Positions 1 to 9,645 of a DNA stretch of 33,440 nucleotides are shown one piece after another (position 1 is the first letter of the stretch; every line of letters begins with the position of its first letter). The DNA is from Branchiostoma floridae. Its lineage: Eukaryota; Chordata; Leptocardii; Amphioxiformes; Branchiostomatidae. The stretch spans positions 9,365-42,804 of the forward strand of contig NW_023365798.1 of the NCBI RefSeq assembly GCF_000003815.2. Reading direction: 5' to 3'. A program made the position numbers and the translations under genes. The notes beneath the pieces were generated by a model that did not search any database, was not told the origin of the DNA, and saw only the letters and a list, made by a program, of their open reading frames with translations.

Positions 1-529
1 GTTGGACAAACATGGTTTGCTTTCCAGACATTTTGAGAAACGTCCCAATCCCTGGATGTTGTCCCTGCCAAGTTCTAACCTCGTTAGGAACGTGACTAAT
101 ATAGCTCCTGCGCGTATCACTGTCTTGGCATGATCCCGTCAGTTTTGTCCTTGAGCAAAACACCACGCCCTGTCAACTGGTGTCGATGCAAATCGGAACG
201 TAAGGGATATGCAGGCATTGACCAATCAAAGGAGCGAAACACATGCCACAGCAGAGCGAATAAGCACAGACTGCAAGCGGGGAATGGCTCCTTCTGTTAA
301 TGTTGATAATGAGTTTTGTTGTTCTTAAAAGCCAAAAACTGCAATGTTTCGAATATTTTTGTGTGGAAATTTTGGTTTCAAAATGCAATCTGTAATCTCC
401 TTACAAATGTTTGTACCAAAGAATTTTGAACTTTCAGAAATTCGACAAAGAAATTCAGACGTATAGTACCAAGGGATCTTTGCATCATACAGGAGTTTGC
501 AAGTTTGGGTAGGCTATATGATAACAACG

Positions 530-648
530 TTAATGACCCGCCTTTTCCTTGGTGTATATGGTGTCATAACGCTTCGCACACTCGGTGGTTATAGCAAAGG
601 TCCAGGCGTTATGACACCATATACACCGAGGAAAAGGCGGGTCATTAA
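530..648. mobile_element. Snapback MITE with TTAA borders
   Basis: Two 42-bp arms (531-572 and 606-647) are reverse complements with one visible mismatch, around a 33-bp loop. Both ends sit on TTAA (530-533 and 645-648), the target-site signature of piggyBac-type transposons. Taking TTAA as the duplication, the 111-bp element (534-644) begins TGACCCGCC and ends GGCGGGTCA. It has no coding capacity. Superfamily assignment is inference, because the TTAA is also part of the palindrome. Confidence 0.6.
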
Positions 649-1044
649 CCCTTAATTCTTTCATAACTTGGCTCAATACGACAGTCTATATAGAGGCATT
701 TCTATACTTTGTTTACAAATGATGCAATTCTGTAGTGTATTGTAGTGCCGTGCCCGGTAGAGGGGTTTGAGTGCGTGACTTGTTCTTAAAGTAGTAGCTA
801 TAATCATGTCGTGCAGTTATCCAAGGCATTGTTGTTGGTGGCTATCCGCAAATATTAATCACTTTAATGGCCTTACGCCTTGCAAGGGATGAAGAGGATA
901 AGTAACAATAATAAATCCGCAAATATTTCAAAGTCAATTGGAGCGTGATGAAACCTTACACTGTGTTGTCTCACGCGCATGTTGTCTCCCTGACACAAGG
1001 GTGTTTTAAATGATAACATAAATTGACCTTTGTACTTTTGTTTG
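649..1044. other. No gene seen
   Basis: AT-rich single-copy-looking sequence without a recognisable exon, RNA gene or clear repeat. Confidence 0.4.
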
Positions 1045-1300
1045 TGGACAGCATAACTCGAGAAACTGCTGTGGTATCGTCACGATATTTGGCAGGTGTA
1101 CATGTGTAGCGGTTGTAAATAGAAAGTTCAAGTGTGAAAATGGTTCACCTAGCTCTTACTTACGGTGCTGTACGTAAGTGCGTTTGTCTGTGAACCAGAC
1201 AACTCAAGATTTTGCAGATGGATTTCCATGATATTTAGTAGATGGGCAGGGGTGGCAAAAAGAAAGGTCAAGTTCAATAAAGGGCCTCCTAGTGGCGAGT
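1045..1300 (+). repeat. Two diverged units of a dispersed repeat also present in the giant inverted repeat
   Basis: GACAGCATAACTCGAGAAAC, then ACGATATTTGGCAGGTG, resembles AACAGCATAACTGGAGAAG...GATATTTGGTAGGTGGG at 16492-16547 and its reverse complement near 9970-10015. A second diverged unit (about 1190-1280) has AACTCAAGA...CATGATATTTAGTAGATGGG and then AAAGGTCAAGTTC. The same word order and spacing mark a common interspersed family; its class is unknown to me. Confidence 0.5.
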
Positions 1301-1437
1301 TGCGGTTCTGTAGCGGCGCTTTAAAGTTAGAGGCCACTGATATGCTCCGATGTTGTGCCCTTGGGAATCGAAAGGTACCTTACACCACATTCCTCAATAT
1401 AGGTAAATATGGGTACCTATAGCTTCGGTTAAGGCCC

Positions 1438-1873
1438 CTTCACACATGATCAAGAATGAGCCTAAATGCCGTCAGATTGACCTTTCTTTTCTACTTAGTA
1501 TTCCTGAGAATCCGTAGTGTATTCTAGAAATTCTTATTGCATTCCAGATATTTGTGCCTATTCTTTTGACATGCTTAAAACTTCAGAGGTGCATTTGAAG
1601 TGGAGTATGTCGAATGGCATTCAAAGTGTATTCTAAGTGTATTCTAACTATTCTAACTGCAGTATGACCGCGAGCTCATTCTACGGCTTTCCAACATTAT
1701 TCGAAACATTCTTATCCCATTCGATGGAGAACCGAAATGGTAAGCCACTTCAAACCCTGCCAGAATGTGGCCAAAAGAATATCTGGAATGCAGTGGGCAT
1801 GTCTAGAATGCATTACAAATACCCAGGAATAGTTAGTCTGGAGGCGTTTTGGCTCATTCTTTCTCATGTGAAG
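1438..1873. mobile_element. Foldback/MITE-like element with imperfect 30-bp terminal inverted repeats
   Basis: 1438-1470 (CTTCACACATGATCAAGAAT...) matches the reverse complement of 1843-1873 with a few mismatches. A second inner pair, TGCATTCCAGATATT (about 1538-1552) and its complement near 1780, lies in the same inverted order, so the element folds back over much of its length. Neither reading frame (1637-1951, 1712-1909) resembles a transposase. No clear target duplication was found. Confidence 0.45.
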
Positions 1874-1902
1874 CAAAACTACGAAAGCTTCGGCCTCCTT
1901 TT

Positions 1903-2102
1903 TCAGCACTGGAAACCAGTGCTGAAGATGGCTTCAGCACTGGATTTCTAGTGCTGAATGTTCGTCAGCACTGGAAAACCAGTGCTGACGCGCTCTCAGC
2001 ACTGTAAACGCCGGCTTCAGCACTGGAAACCGAGTGCTGATGAACATTCAGCACTGGAAAACGAGTGCTGACGAACATTCAGCACTGGAAACCGAGTGCT
2101 GA
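1903..2102. repeat. Tandem array of 31-bp units, mostly perfect or near-perfect short palindromes
   Basis: CAGCACTGG begins at 1904, 1935, 1966, (1997), 2018, 2049 and 2080, with steps of 31, 31, 31, 21, 31 and 31 bp. All but the 1997 copy are followed after 3-6 bases by (C)AGTGCTGA, giving six hairpins of 23-28 bp. The one at 1963-1990 is perfect apart from its AAAA-type loop. Between hairpins a loosely conserved GAACATT or GATGGCT occurs. This is a eukaryotic minisatellite with dyad units; no cas-like genes or unique spacers occur. Confidence 0.8.
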
Positions 2103-2559
2103 TATGTTTTCGGAAATGAAAACCGGTAGTGCCGATAGAGAGGTGACTCTTAGATATTCAGTAATTTGGAATTACGATAACGTTACGTCTTTTGCTCTAC
2201 CAAAAGATTGCCGGATTATAAAGGTCACATGTCGTTATATTCTGCTTACAGTATGAGTGTTCATTTGTCGATTATATTTGTCGATATATCTATCACAACC
2301 ACACAAAGATGTTTGCAATCCTGTTTTAATGATATCCATTCCCTATACATGTTAAAATAACACAACTTCGGGCTTTGCATGAACTTGAATCGCATCTTTA
2401 CTAGTGCCGTATAGTACCGTTTGCAGTACTTTTCTTTGTATCTATATGCTATACACACGCCCAGTTACACATTGAATTGAATAGCACAACAGCGGTTTCT
2501 TGGCATGGAGTACTTGTACCTTTTATATTTAATTCGAATATACGTCAAGTACCGCTCTT

Positions 2560-2654
2560 AGCACTAGGATACTCCAGTGCTGGAAAGACTTCAGCACTGG
2601 TTTGAAGAACGTCCCAGTGCTGAAAAGACGCCAGCACTCGTTTTCCAGTGATGA
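2560..2654. repeat. Second, degenerate cluster of the same CAGCACTGG / CCAGTGCTG words
   Basis: CCAGTGCTG at 2574 and 2614 and CAGCACT at 2592 and 2632 alternate in inverted orientation with 40-bp steps, ending in TTTTCCAGTGATGAG. It lies 460 bp from the main array and looks like a decayed copy with a different period. Confidence 0.65.
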
Positions 2655-3701
2655 GTAATTCCCACCAGAATGTGGCACGGATTTTGTAACTACTTTATTC
2701 TGGCTGGTTCGGTTTGATTTCTGCTGACTCGGTTTCAGTTTGAAGGCCCTATTTATTAGGGACGCCCCTCGGATAAGATATTATATGGAGGTCCCGTATT
2801 TGAGGAGAGTCACATCTCGAACACGAAAAAGAATCCACCACACTTATCTTATCGAATACAGTACAGATCCTTCTCGAGGTGAGCTCATCAACTAAACCAG
2901 TCCAGATATGTAGCTTGTACTATTCAGTGTAAACCTGCTGTGCGACGCCATAAGACAGTCTACTGGGTATACAATAACAACAAGACAAAACAAGAATTGT
3001 CACATGTAGCCGGCTCTATTAATAATTCAATTTTCATCACTTAACGTCAATTTAGCCTAATAATGCACCCCCTTGCGTGTGTCTACGCTACTGGAGACAA
3101 TACACCAAGCACGTTATATGATATAACGTCCTTGAATACACCTAATAGGAAAGAGGAAAACGTATAACTTTGTCCAGATAGAAGAACAGATCGTGTCAGC
3201 CGCAGTCAACAATGTTCATGTTTCCCTCGTAGAAATAAAAAAAAATAAAGTTGACTCAAGCTGAATCGGGAATAAGTTATGTTTACCCTCGTGGAAGGGA
3301 ACATATTGCCTTTGCTACGTTTTGTCCTCTTCTTCTTCTCCAAACAATGGCCTGTGCCAGAAGGCTGTCACCATGGAAACACTAAAGGTGTGTCAGATAC
3401 CCTGTGCTGATTAATTACCTAATGTAACGGCTGGCGGCTAGGAGGCTGATCATCATACACAATTATGAGTGGTGCCTTTGAGTAGGAATAGACAGAGTAT
3501 TTTTTCGTTAGGCTAGATCATGTAAAGGTTAAGAATGTGTTAACAGTTTTTTTTTCAAAGTCTACATTTAGTTTATTTTCCAAACCGCCGGGGAAGGCAC
3601 AGAACTGAGGGTGTCTGACGACAGGCTGTGCGGTTTTGAGGCGCTTCCGTCTCCATTTTTGTCAGGAATATTTCGTTCGGATTAAACTGGATCTAAAGAA
3701 G
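2655..3701. other. No gene recognised upstream of the signal-peptide exon
   Basis: Contains two diverged direct copies of a short word (TTTCCCTCGTAGAAAT near 3220, TTTACCCTCGTGGAA near 3281) and AT-rich stretches. The last 100 bp before 3702 would be promoter and 5' leader if that exon is real. No convincing TATA box was seen. Confidence 0.35.
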
Positions 3702-3780
3702 ATGGGATTTTTCAGACTGGCTTGTGCTGTCGCCATCATATGCGTAAGTCTTGTGACTTCTACATCAGCAAATCAGCAAG
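3702..3780 (+). CDS. Probable first coding exon of a secreted or membrane protein (signal peptide)
   Basis: The ATG opens 26 codons reading MGFFRLACAVAIICVSLVTS and then TSANQQ, followed at once by the strong donor G|GTGAGT in phase 1. This is a textbook signal peptide: Arg5, a hydrophobic core of about 13 residues, and small residues (TSTSA) before a likely cleavage site near Ala23. Phase-1 introns directly after a signal peptide are common in secreted metazoan proteins. The protein cannot be identified. I recognised no following exon in the window, so the exon is orphaned here: the partner lies in undetected sequence, in a gap, beyond the window, or the exon is fortuitous. A MITE begins 24 bp after the donor. 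Confidence 0.5.
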
Positions 3781-3803
3781 GTGAGTGTCGTCAGTAATAG
3801 TCC

Positions 3804-4066
3804 GGTCACATGAGTCGTACGATCGTCGTACGATCACAAACTGAGAGGGTTCTTCGATCAGTGGTACATGTGCCATACGAACGTCAGTTGTCTTGTTACA
3901 AAAAAAGTTTTTGTAAACTTGTCGGAGGTTGATTCTGACATAGTAGTCTGCCTAATGATCTGCGGCGTCAAGATCCTACGACAACATGTGTACGTGTATG
4001 TACATTATGGAAGTGTGACCATGTTTTGGTATAATCAGAATCGTACGACGAACTGCAAGTGTGACC
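3804..4066. mobile_element. 263-bp MITE-like element in the first intron
   Basis: The left end GGTCACATGAGTCGTACGAT matches the reverse complement of the right end (ATCGTACGACGAACTGCAAG then TGTGACC) apart from small indels. Next to the left end, GTCGTACGATC is repeated twice in tandem (about 3814-3836). A direct copy of AAGTGTGACCATGTTT occurs at about 4011 and 4057, 46 bp apart, near the right end. There is no coding capacity. Confidence 0.6.
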
Positions 4067-4789
4067 ATGTTTAGATCAAGTTAATTGATTAATAGTTAAG
4101 TTATTGCTCGAAGGCTTATTAAAACATAAAGGCAAAAAATATTAACCATGCAGTTTATATGCTAAATTTAGTGACTACTCTAGCCTTCTCTGATACCGAG
4201 TGACAAAATCTAAACTTCAGTCTGTGACCTGAAAAATAGTTTTCTTTTGCGTGTATTGGGGTAAGGAGGATTTGTGTATTATGGTGGCTTCTAAAGTAGT
4301 AAGATGTAACAGTTTTCTGTCATCACAAGGTCCGATGATAGCACCATTACATGTTGGATAACTTTCGTCCTGACGTTTCTATAATGTAGATTATTCTGTG
4401 ACACTAAATCTGTTTGTACAATGTTAAAGTCTAGTGACTGCAATGACTGGAAAATGCAGTTGTCATGCAATTAGCTGCATAGACACTGCATGGACAGTTC
4501 AGTTTCGCTGCATTTTTGAGAATAGTAGATTTGTGAAAGTAAGCGGATGGCAAAAATTTGTTGTCTTTCATGCATGTTAATCTGTATGATAATGGACATC
4601 TGTGGTACGAGTCACACTCTGGTACGATACCAAGTTCGGGAAGATTGTTGGGGAAAGGCGGAATTGGCTCCTCCCACATTGGTGTGATGAGTTAATTGCT
4701 TGAAGATTACCCATTAACATCATCTTGGAGATTATCTCCTAACATTTGTGTGAAGATTACCTCTTGCAGATAACTTCTTCACATCTGAT
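4067..4789. other. No gene recognised
   Basis: AT-rich. A minus-strand frame at 4431-4679 is cysteine-bearing but lacks splice context or a recognisable domain. Confidence 0.35.
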
Positions 4790-4834
4790 CATCTCTCTCT
4801 CTCTTATATAATATATTCTGTTCTTCTGTCTCTG

Positions 4835-4865
<31 letters not shown>

Positions 4866-4889
4866 TACACACACACATATATATATATC

Positions 4890-4920
<31 letters not shown>

Positions 4921-4930
4921 ATATATATAT
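4790..4930. repeat. Compound microsatellite (CT)n-(TA)n-(CA)n-(TA)n-(GT)n-(TA)n
   Basis: Runs of CT (about 4793-4852), then TA, ACACACACAC, a TA block, GTGTGTGTGT and TA again. The TA-AC-TA and TA-GT-TA parts are mirror complements, so the block 4852-4930 can form a long cruciform. Confidence 0.9.
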
Positions 4931-5227
4931 GCTCGAAACACATTCTCAAAGGCTACCCGTACCCATAACTACATATAAACAGTCACTGCACATGTTCCAG
5001 TTACCTACAACAAAATAAATATTTCATCAGAGGTCTTCTAAGTCTTCTTTTCATTTGCTTTCATATCTAATGATATGTGTTTGGAAATAAAAGAAAATGG
5101 GTACATGGGAAGTCTGTTACAGTGGCAGCTATGGCAGGGTTTGGTCAAGTGCAAGGCTATTTAACTGTGCAGTCGATATGGCATTTCTGGTAAAATATAC
5201 TAATCTTTAGTAACGTTGTGATATCGT

Positions 5228-6297
5228 ATAACGGGGGCTGCCTTAAGATGCCCCCTAGGCCCTGCCCTAAGATGCCCGGATTTTTGCTGATCCTATTATG
5301 CATAAGTACAGCGTGTTTGTTGCCACTGACTTTGCCAATCAAAAAGTTAAATAAACATAGCCAATGCATACAGTTGTTATTTACATGCAAAGTATAGTTT
5401 TAACGTGTATTGTGTATTTACTTATCGTTTTGTCGAAAACCGGATTTTTACCAATAGTGATGATTGCGCTGAAAAGAGGGTCGCTTCGTAGCGACGGCTC
5501 GTGCTACTAGATGTACGATCTGTATCAAGCAGTGACACATTCATCAAATAGATAATAAATAAAAATTTACAGAACAGCAAAATGTTGAGTCTTTGAGAGT
5601 TTGTTTAGTAGAAAGGTGACCTGAGAAAAACAACGTAAACACCACAGTCGTTGACGGGAAACGTTGATAGTTTTGTTTATGCCCGGTTGCGTAATGGCGG
5701 CGGAACGCGCGACCGCGCTGCGGTGTCCAAGTCTTACTTATCCTTTAACATGTGATTGAAAGCGTATATGAGACAGACGTGATACAGGAAAATATGAAAT
5801 ACATTTTCCAAAAACTGTATGGAATTTTGTATACGTTCATCACGTAAGTGAATTTTTCTGTCGAAACACGACCTCGATTGTGCTGGATTTAGCCCTCCTC
5901 CCGGGAGACGTGAAGCACACACAATCACAATTCTACTGTCAAAAGAAAGCTAATATATCATAAAAATTATATTTGTATTTATGTTTACTTAAATTGGTCA
6001 CCAGCTTCCGAAAAGAGAAAATTACAAAAGCTGGACAAGTTAGGACGCACTGTCTAGCGGAGCACAAAATCGGAAGTTATATTCACGAAAACGTCCTCAG
6101 TGTTTGCCACTTGTAACTAGGAGAGTGAAGGGTTCCTGAACCATATGAATGCATTCCTTATCCAAGTATGTTCTTTAGATGAATTTGTTAAAAAATTCAT
6201 TGATCAAAACTTGACCACTCTCTGGCAACTAGTGATGGACCGCCGTGAGTTCGAGCGCGTTAAAAAGCGGACATCTTAGGGCGGTCCCCGTTACAGT
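5228..6297. mobile_element. Non-autonomous DNA transposon, about 1.07 kb, with imperfect TIRs
   Basis: The left end (about 5230-5258, AACGGGGGCTGCCTTAAGAT then GCCC) matches the reverse complement of the right end (about 6268-6295), which reads AACGGGGACCGCCCTAAGAT and then GTCC. The left end carries a second internal copy, GCCCTAAGATGCCCG, at about 5263. The interior has no transposase frame but has a short hairpin, GTCGCTTCGTAGCGAC, near 5479. No clear target duplication was found, so the superfamily is left open. Confidence 0.55.
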
Positions 6298-7711
6298 GTA
6301 AATGAGTGTAAAAGTGTAGAGTTATTCTGAAATCAGTATGGTAGTTTGAGACAGTTCTCTTTAGAGCACACTACTTAATGTTCAATATAAACCGATAAAG
6401 GAAATTTCTAAGTCAGATAAGTTCTACATGTGAGATTGTAGGGGACCATCTTTGTACAGTAGATGTCCTGAAACAAAAAGAAATTCAATCAGCATAAATA
6501 ACATAACAACTTAACCTGGGTGTCTAAACCAAGCATACGTAAGTATATGGTTAATCTAATGTGAGGATATGTGCTCTCAACATTTAATGCGTTTGATATA
6601 GGGTGGGAGCCGCATGGCATGGCCTTCATTCCATGCGATATACTGGCACTAAATAAGCTGCATACACTATGATATACACAGTGAGATGATATGTTGGTAA
6701 TAATTCAAAAGTGAAGGCCCATACTACATATGTATAAACAATTTGCTTCCAGACAATAGTTGTCCAGAAATGTTTTTGTTTTGTCTTCGCGTTCAACTTC
6801 CACATATTACCTGCAATGAATATTGTTGTGTATGCACAATCTAATCCATGAACAGGCTTAAGATTTTGTGAATAGCTTGACCTAGAGCTAGACCAGCTAG
6901 CTAGACCATTCTGTAATGCAAAATGCCATGCCATGTGAGTGCCCCATCCCCCTTTAAATATCTAGAAAGATTTATTACTTGTCAAGCATCATCTTCTTAG
7001 CATAATAGGAACCTTTGCTGTACTATATAATGCTTTTACTTCATAAACTCCCGTGTGACCTACATGTTCGTCAAGTCCTATATATTATTACACATCATGG
7101 GTATATCTATTTATTCGTTTGGCTGATGGGTATATCTCCAAAACAAGGCTATGTTGAGCTGCTGTATCAAGTTGAGCATTGATAACGAGTGTCCGAACTA
7201 AAAGTAACACGTAAAGAAGCACATCGGGGCAGTGCTCAATACTAGCGAGAGAGCGAGAAGAAAGGCACCAACATCGTCACTGACGCGACGCGAGCGGCAT
7301 GTACATCATGAGCAGCGGTTCCATAGTAGCTTGTAGATACAAATTTAACAACGGTTCTGGTGCCGTTCCACAACTTGCACAAAATGTCTCTAAATAATTT
7401 GATCACTCGCGATGCATTTATTAAATGCTGTTACATATATATGTCTAGAACGGAGCGCTCTTCAAATGCCCCCCTCCCCCTCCTAAAAGCTGTGCAGACT
7501 GCTCTGGCAAAGACAGAGAATTTTTTCTTCCTTCTCCTTTGCTACAAGATAACTAATAACCACATTATTGTCCTGGGTATTTCATCGTCGAAATAAACAT
7601 CCCAACTTCTCGGATGCCGTTTAGAAATCAACATAGGTCATCTTGCTGCCTGGAATCGCGCAATGAGAAAAAGCGCCCTCAAGCGATCCATTGCAGCATC
7701 TCCACAGCATA
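6298..7711. other. No gene recognised
   Basis: Open frames here (for example minus 6626-6934, plus 7360-7596) are of a length expected by chance and show no domain. No clear repeat borders seen. Confidence 0.35.
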
Positions 7712-8045
7712 TAATGACAATGACAATGAAGTTTATTGCATATTCATGCCCCGTTGGGGCTAAATGCAGTCAGTTTGGTACAAAAGGTAGTAAACGCAAA
7801 GTTATACAATTTCACATACTATAGTTTATATGCATCTTCTCTCTTCCTAAAACATTTGTAGATGAACTTACAGAGATTTTCTAGTATAACGTGGTCAGAT
7901 GATGACATGAGATATTTGAACATATCTTCCTTCGTCATGTGTGCATATTTCTGATTTACATGTGTAGCATTAATGAATGAATATAATACCACTGGCCACG
8001 CGGACGTGCATTCTCCAACGCAGAGGAACCACAGTCGTGTCAATA
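7712..8045 (-). pseudogene. 5'-truncated LINE (non-LTR retrotransposon) 3' end
   Basis: The minus-strand frame ends ...HMTKEDMFKYLMSSSDHVIL and then ENLCKFIYKCFRKRED before its stop. This resembles the last residues of several metazoan non-LTR reverse-transcriptase proteins, where a helical tail with FxxLMSS and FIYKCF-like words follows the C-terminal Cys motif. Past the stop the minus strand reads into a short 3' UTR and a GTCATT-type tandem tail (plus strand AATGACAATGACAATGAAG near 7713-7731). CR1/L2-like LINEs typically end in short tandem repeats rather than poly(A). All upstream catalytic sequence is missing, so this is a dead fragment. Confidence 0.55.
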
Positions 8046-8621
8046 CTATAGGCTAATGCCGTTGGGGACCGGGCGTTAGGAGGATGGCGGACGTGCGGAC
8101 ATCTCCCATGCATGCATGCGGACATGTCCCACGTAGTGTCACACCCTGAGACCGGTGTGACAGCGATCTCGCCCCCCTTTAGCGTTTTCGCCCCCCCCCC
8201 CCAAAGCAGCTGGTTACTACATATTACAGGTTCGCTACCTGGCACTATACTGCACCTGGGGAGTAACGTATATGGTGTGTTACCTGGTACCTATATGGCA
8301 CCTTATTACCGTACCGTAAGATGTCATACCTCGAAAGTCGATACTATATTGTTCGGTGCAAACATAACATTGAAATAAAAAGACAATTTTTGCAGCTGAG
8401 GTGGCATAAATACAGTGCTACTGCGAACGTATAAATCAACACCGTCTATGGTACGGAATACGTCAGCTATATGTTTTCAATTTGTCACAGTGTTTTCTTT
8501 CTTGTGCTGGAAACATTTCCAAAGCACTAACAAAAACACACGTGAATAATAGTTTCTCATTATAGACACTATCTACGCGCAAGTTGATATAGCTGTTGCT
8601 AAATGCTACACAAACACTGCT

Positions 8622-9109
8622 NNNNNNNNNNNNNNNNNNNNNNNNNNNNNNNNNNNNNNNNNNNNNNNNNNNNNNNNNNNNNNNNNNNNNNNNNNNNNNN
8701 NNNNNNNNNNNNNNNNNNNNNNNNNNNNNNNNNNNNNNNNNNNNNNNNNNNNNNNNNNNNNNNNNNNNNNNNNNNNNNNNNNNNNNNNNNNNNNNNNNNN
8801 NNNNNNNNNNNNNNNNNNNNNNNNNNNNNNNNNNNNNNNNNNNNNNNNNNNNNNNNNNNNNNNNNNNNNNNNNNNNNNNNNNNNNNNNNNNNNNNNNNNN
8901 NNNNNNNNNNNNNNNNNNNNNNNNNNNNNNNNNNNNNNNNNNNNNNNNNNNNNNNNNNNNNNNNNNNNNNNNNNNNNNNNNNNNNNNNNNNNNNNNNNNN
9001 NNNNNNNNNNNNNNNNNNNNNNNNNNNNNNNNNNNNNNNNNNNNNNNNNNNNNNNNNNNNNNNNNNNNNNNNNNNNNNNNNNNNNNNNNNNNNNNNNNNN
9101 NNNNNNNNN
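8622..9109. other. Assembly gap (488 N)
   Basis: Run of N. Open frames that cross it are artefacts of translating N. Confidence 1.
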
Positions 9110-9110
9110 A

Positions 9111-9236
9111 AGGGGGGCGAGGTAGGGGGGCGAGATCTCTAGCCGCCGAGGGCGAGATCGCTAGTGATTTCGCCCCGGGGGGCGAGATCGCTAGTGATTT
9201 CGCCCCCGGGGGGGCGAGATCACGGGGGGGCGAGAT
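9111..9236. repeat. GC-rich minisatellite of about 30 bp, itself dyad-symmetric
   Basis: CGAGAT begins at 9131, 9153, 9183, 9214 and 9231. The full unit is GGCGAGATCGCTAGTGATTT followed by CGCCCC and a G run, so each unit is a partial palindrome. It abuts the N gap, which probably collapsed on this repeat. Confidence 0.75.
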
Positions 9237-9645
9237 CGCTGTCACACCGGTCGTAAAGCATCGCAGCCTTCGGCTGCGTTGCAAAAATATCACTGTGGTT
9301 TTGAGTTGGTGGTGGAACGGTGTACTCGAAATCCACAAACATGAAACTACCGCGAACATTTCTGCAATTACGGTATTGTCCTGATTTTGGGTGCTTATCA
9401 TGTAGTATTGGGCATTATTATGTTCCACTCCACCTTCTTCTTCTCTTGTCATTTCTTCAAAAGGACTCAAATTCGTCGTTCCTTGACCGAATGACCTGAA
9501 ATATTACACAATACCCCCGGGCCAATACACTCGGCTCTAAGAGTCTACTTTCACACGTAGAGACTTTGTTATATCAAAGTTAAGATTTGGGTGATTATAT
9601 TATAGTCCATATTAAGTTAAGATCATCTGAAACTAGAGTTCCACG

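Larger units (their letters stand above)
8152..9250. mobile_element. TIR-bounded GC-rich element spanning an assembly gap
   Basis: 8152-8177 (CCGGTGTGACAGCGATCTCG then CCCCCC) is the exact reverse complement of 9225-9250. Most of the interior is N. The sequenced interior lacks a transposase-like frame. No convincing target duplication is visible. Confidence 0.6.

Noticed and set aside
1903-2102. CRISPR-like appearance of regularly spaced palindromic repeats
   Set aside because: The 31-bp step is one continuous tandem unit without unique spacers; the DNA is eukaryotic and no cas-like gene is nearby.
4431-4679. Cysteine-containing minus-strand frame as a secreted peptide exon
   Set aside because: No signal sequence, no paired splice sites and cysteine spacing without a known pattern.
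8463-9470. 335-codon minus-strand frame and 262/179-codon plus frames
   Set aside because: Their length comes from translating N; the readable part is minisatellite translation (repeated AKSLAISPPG-like words).
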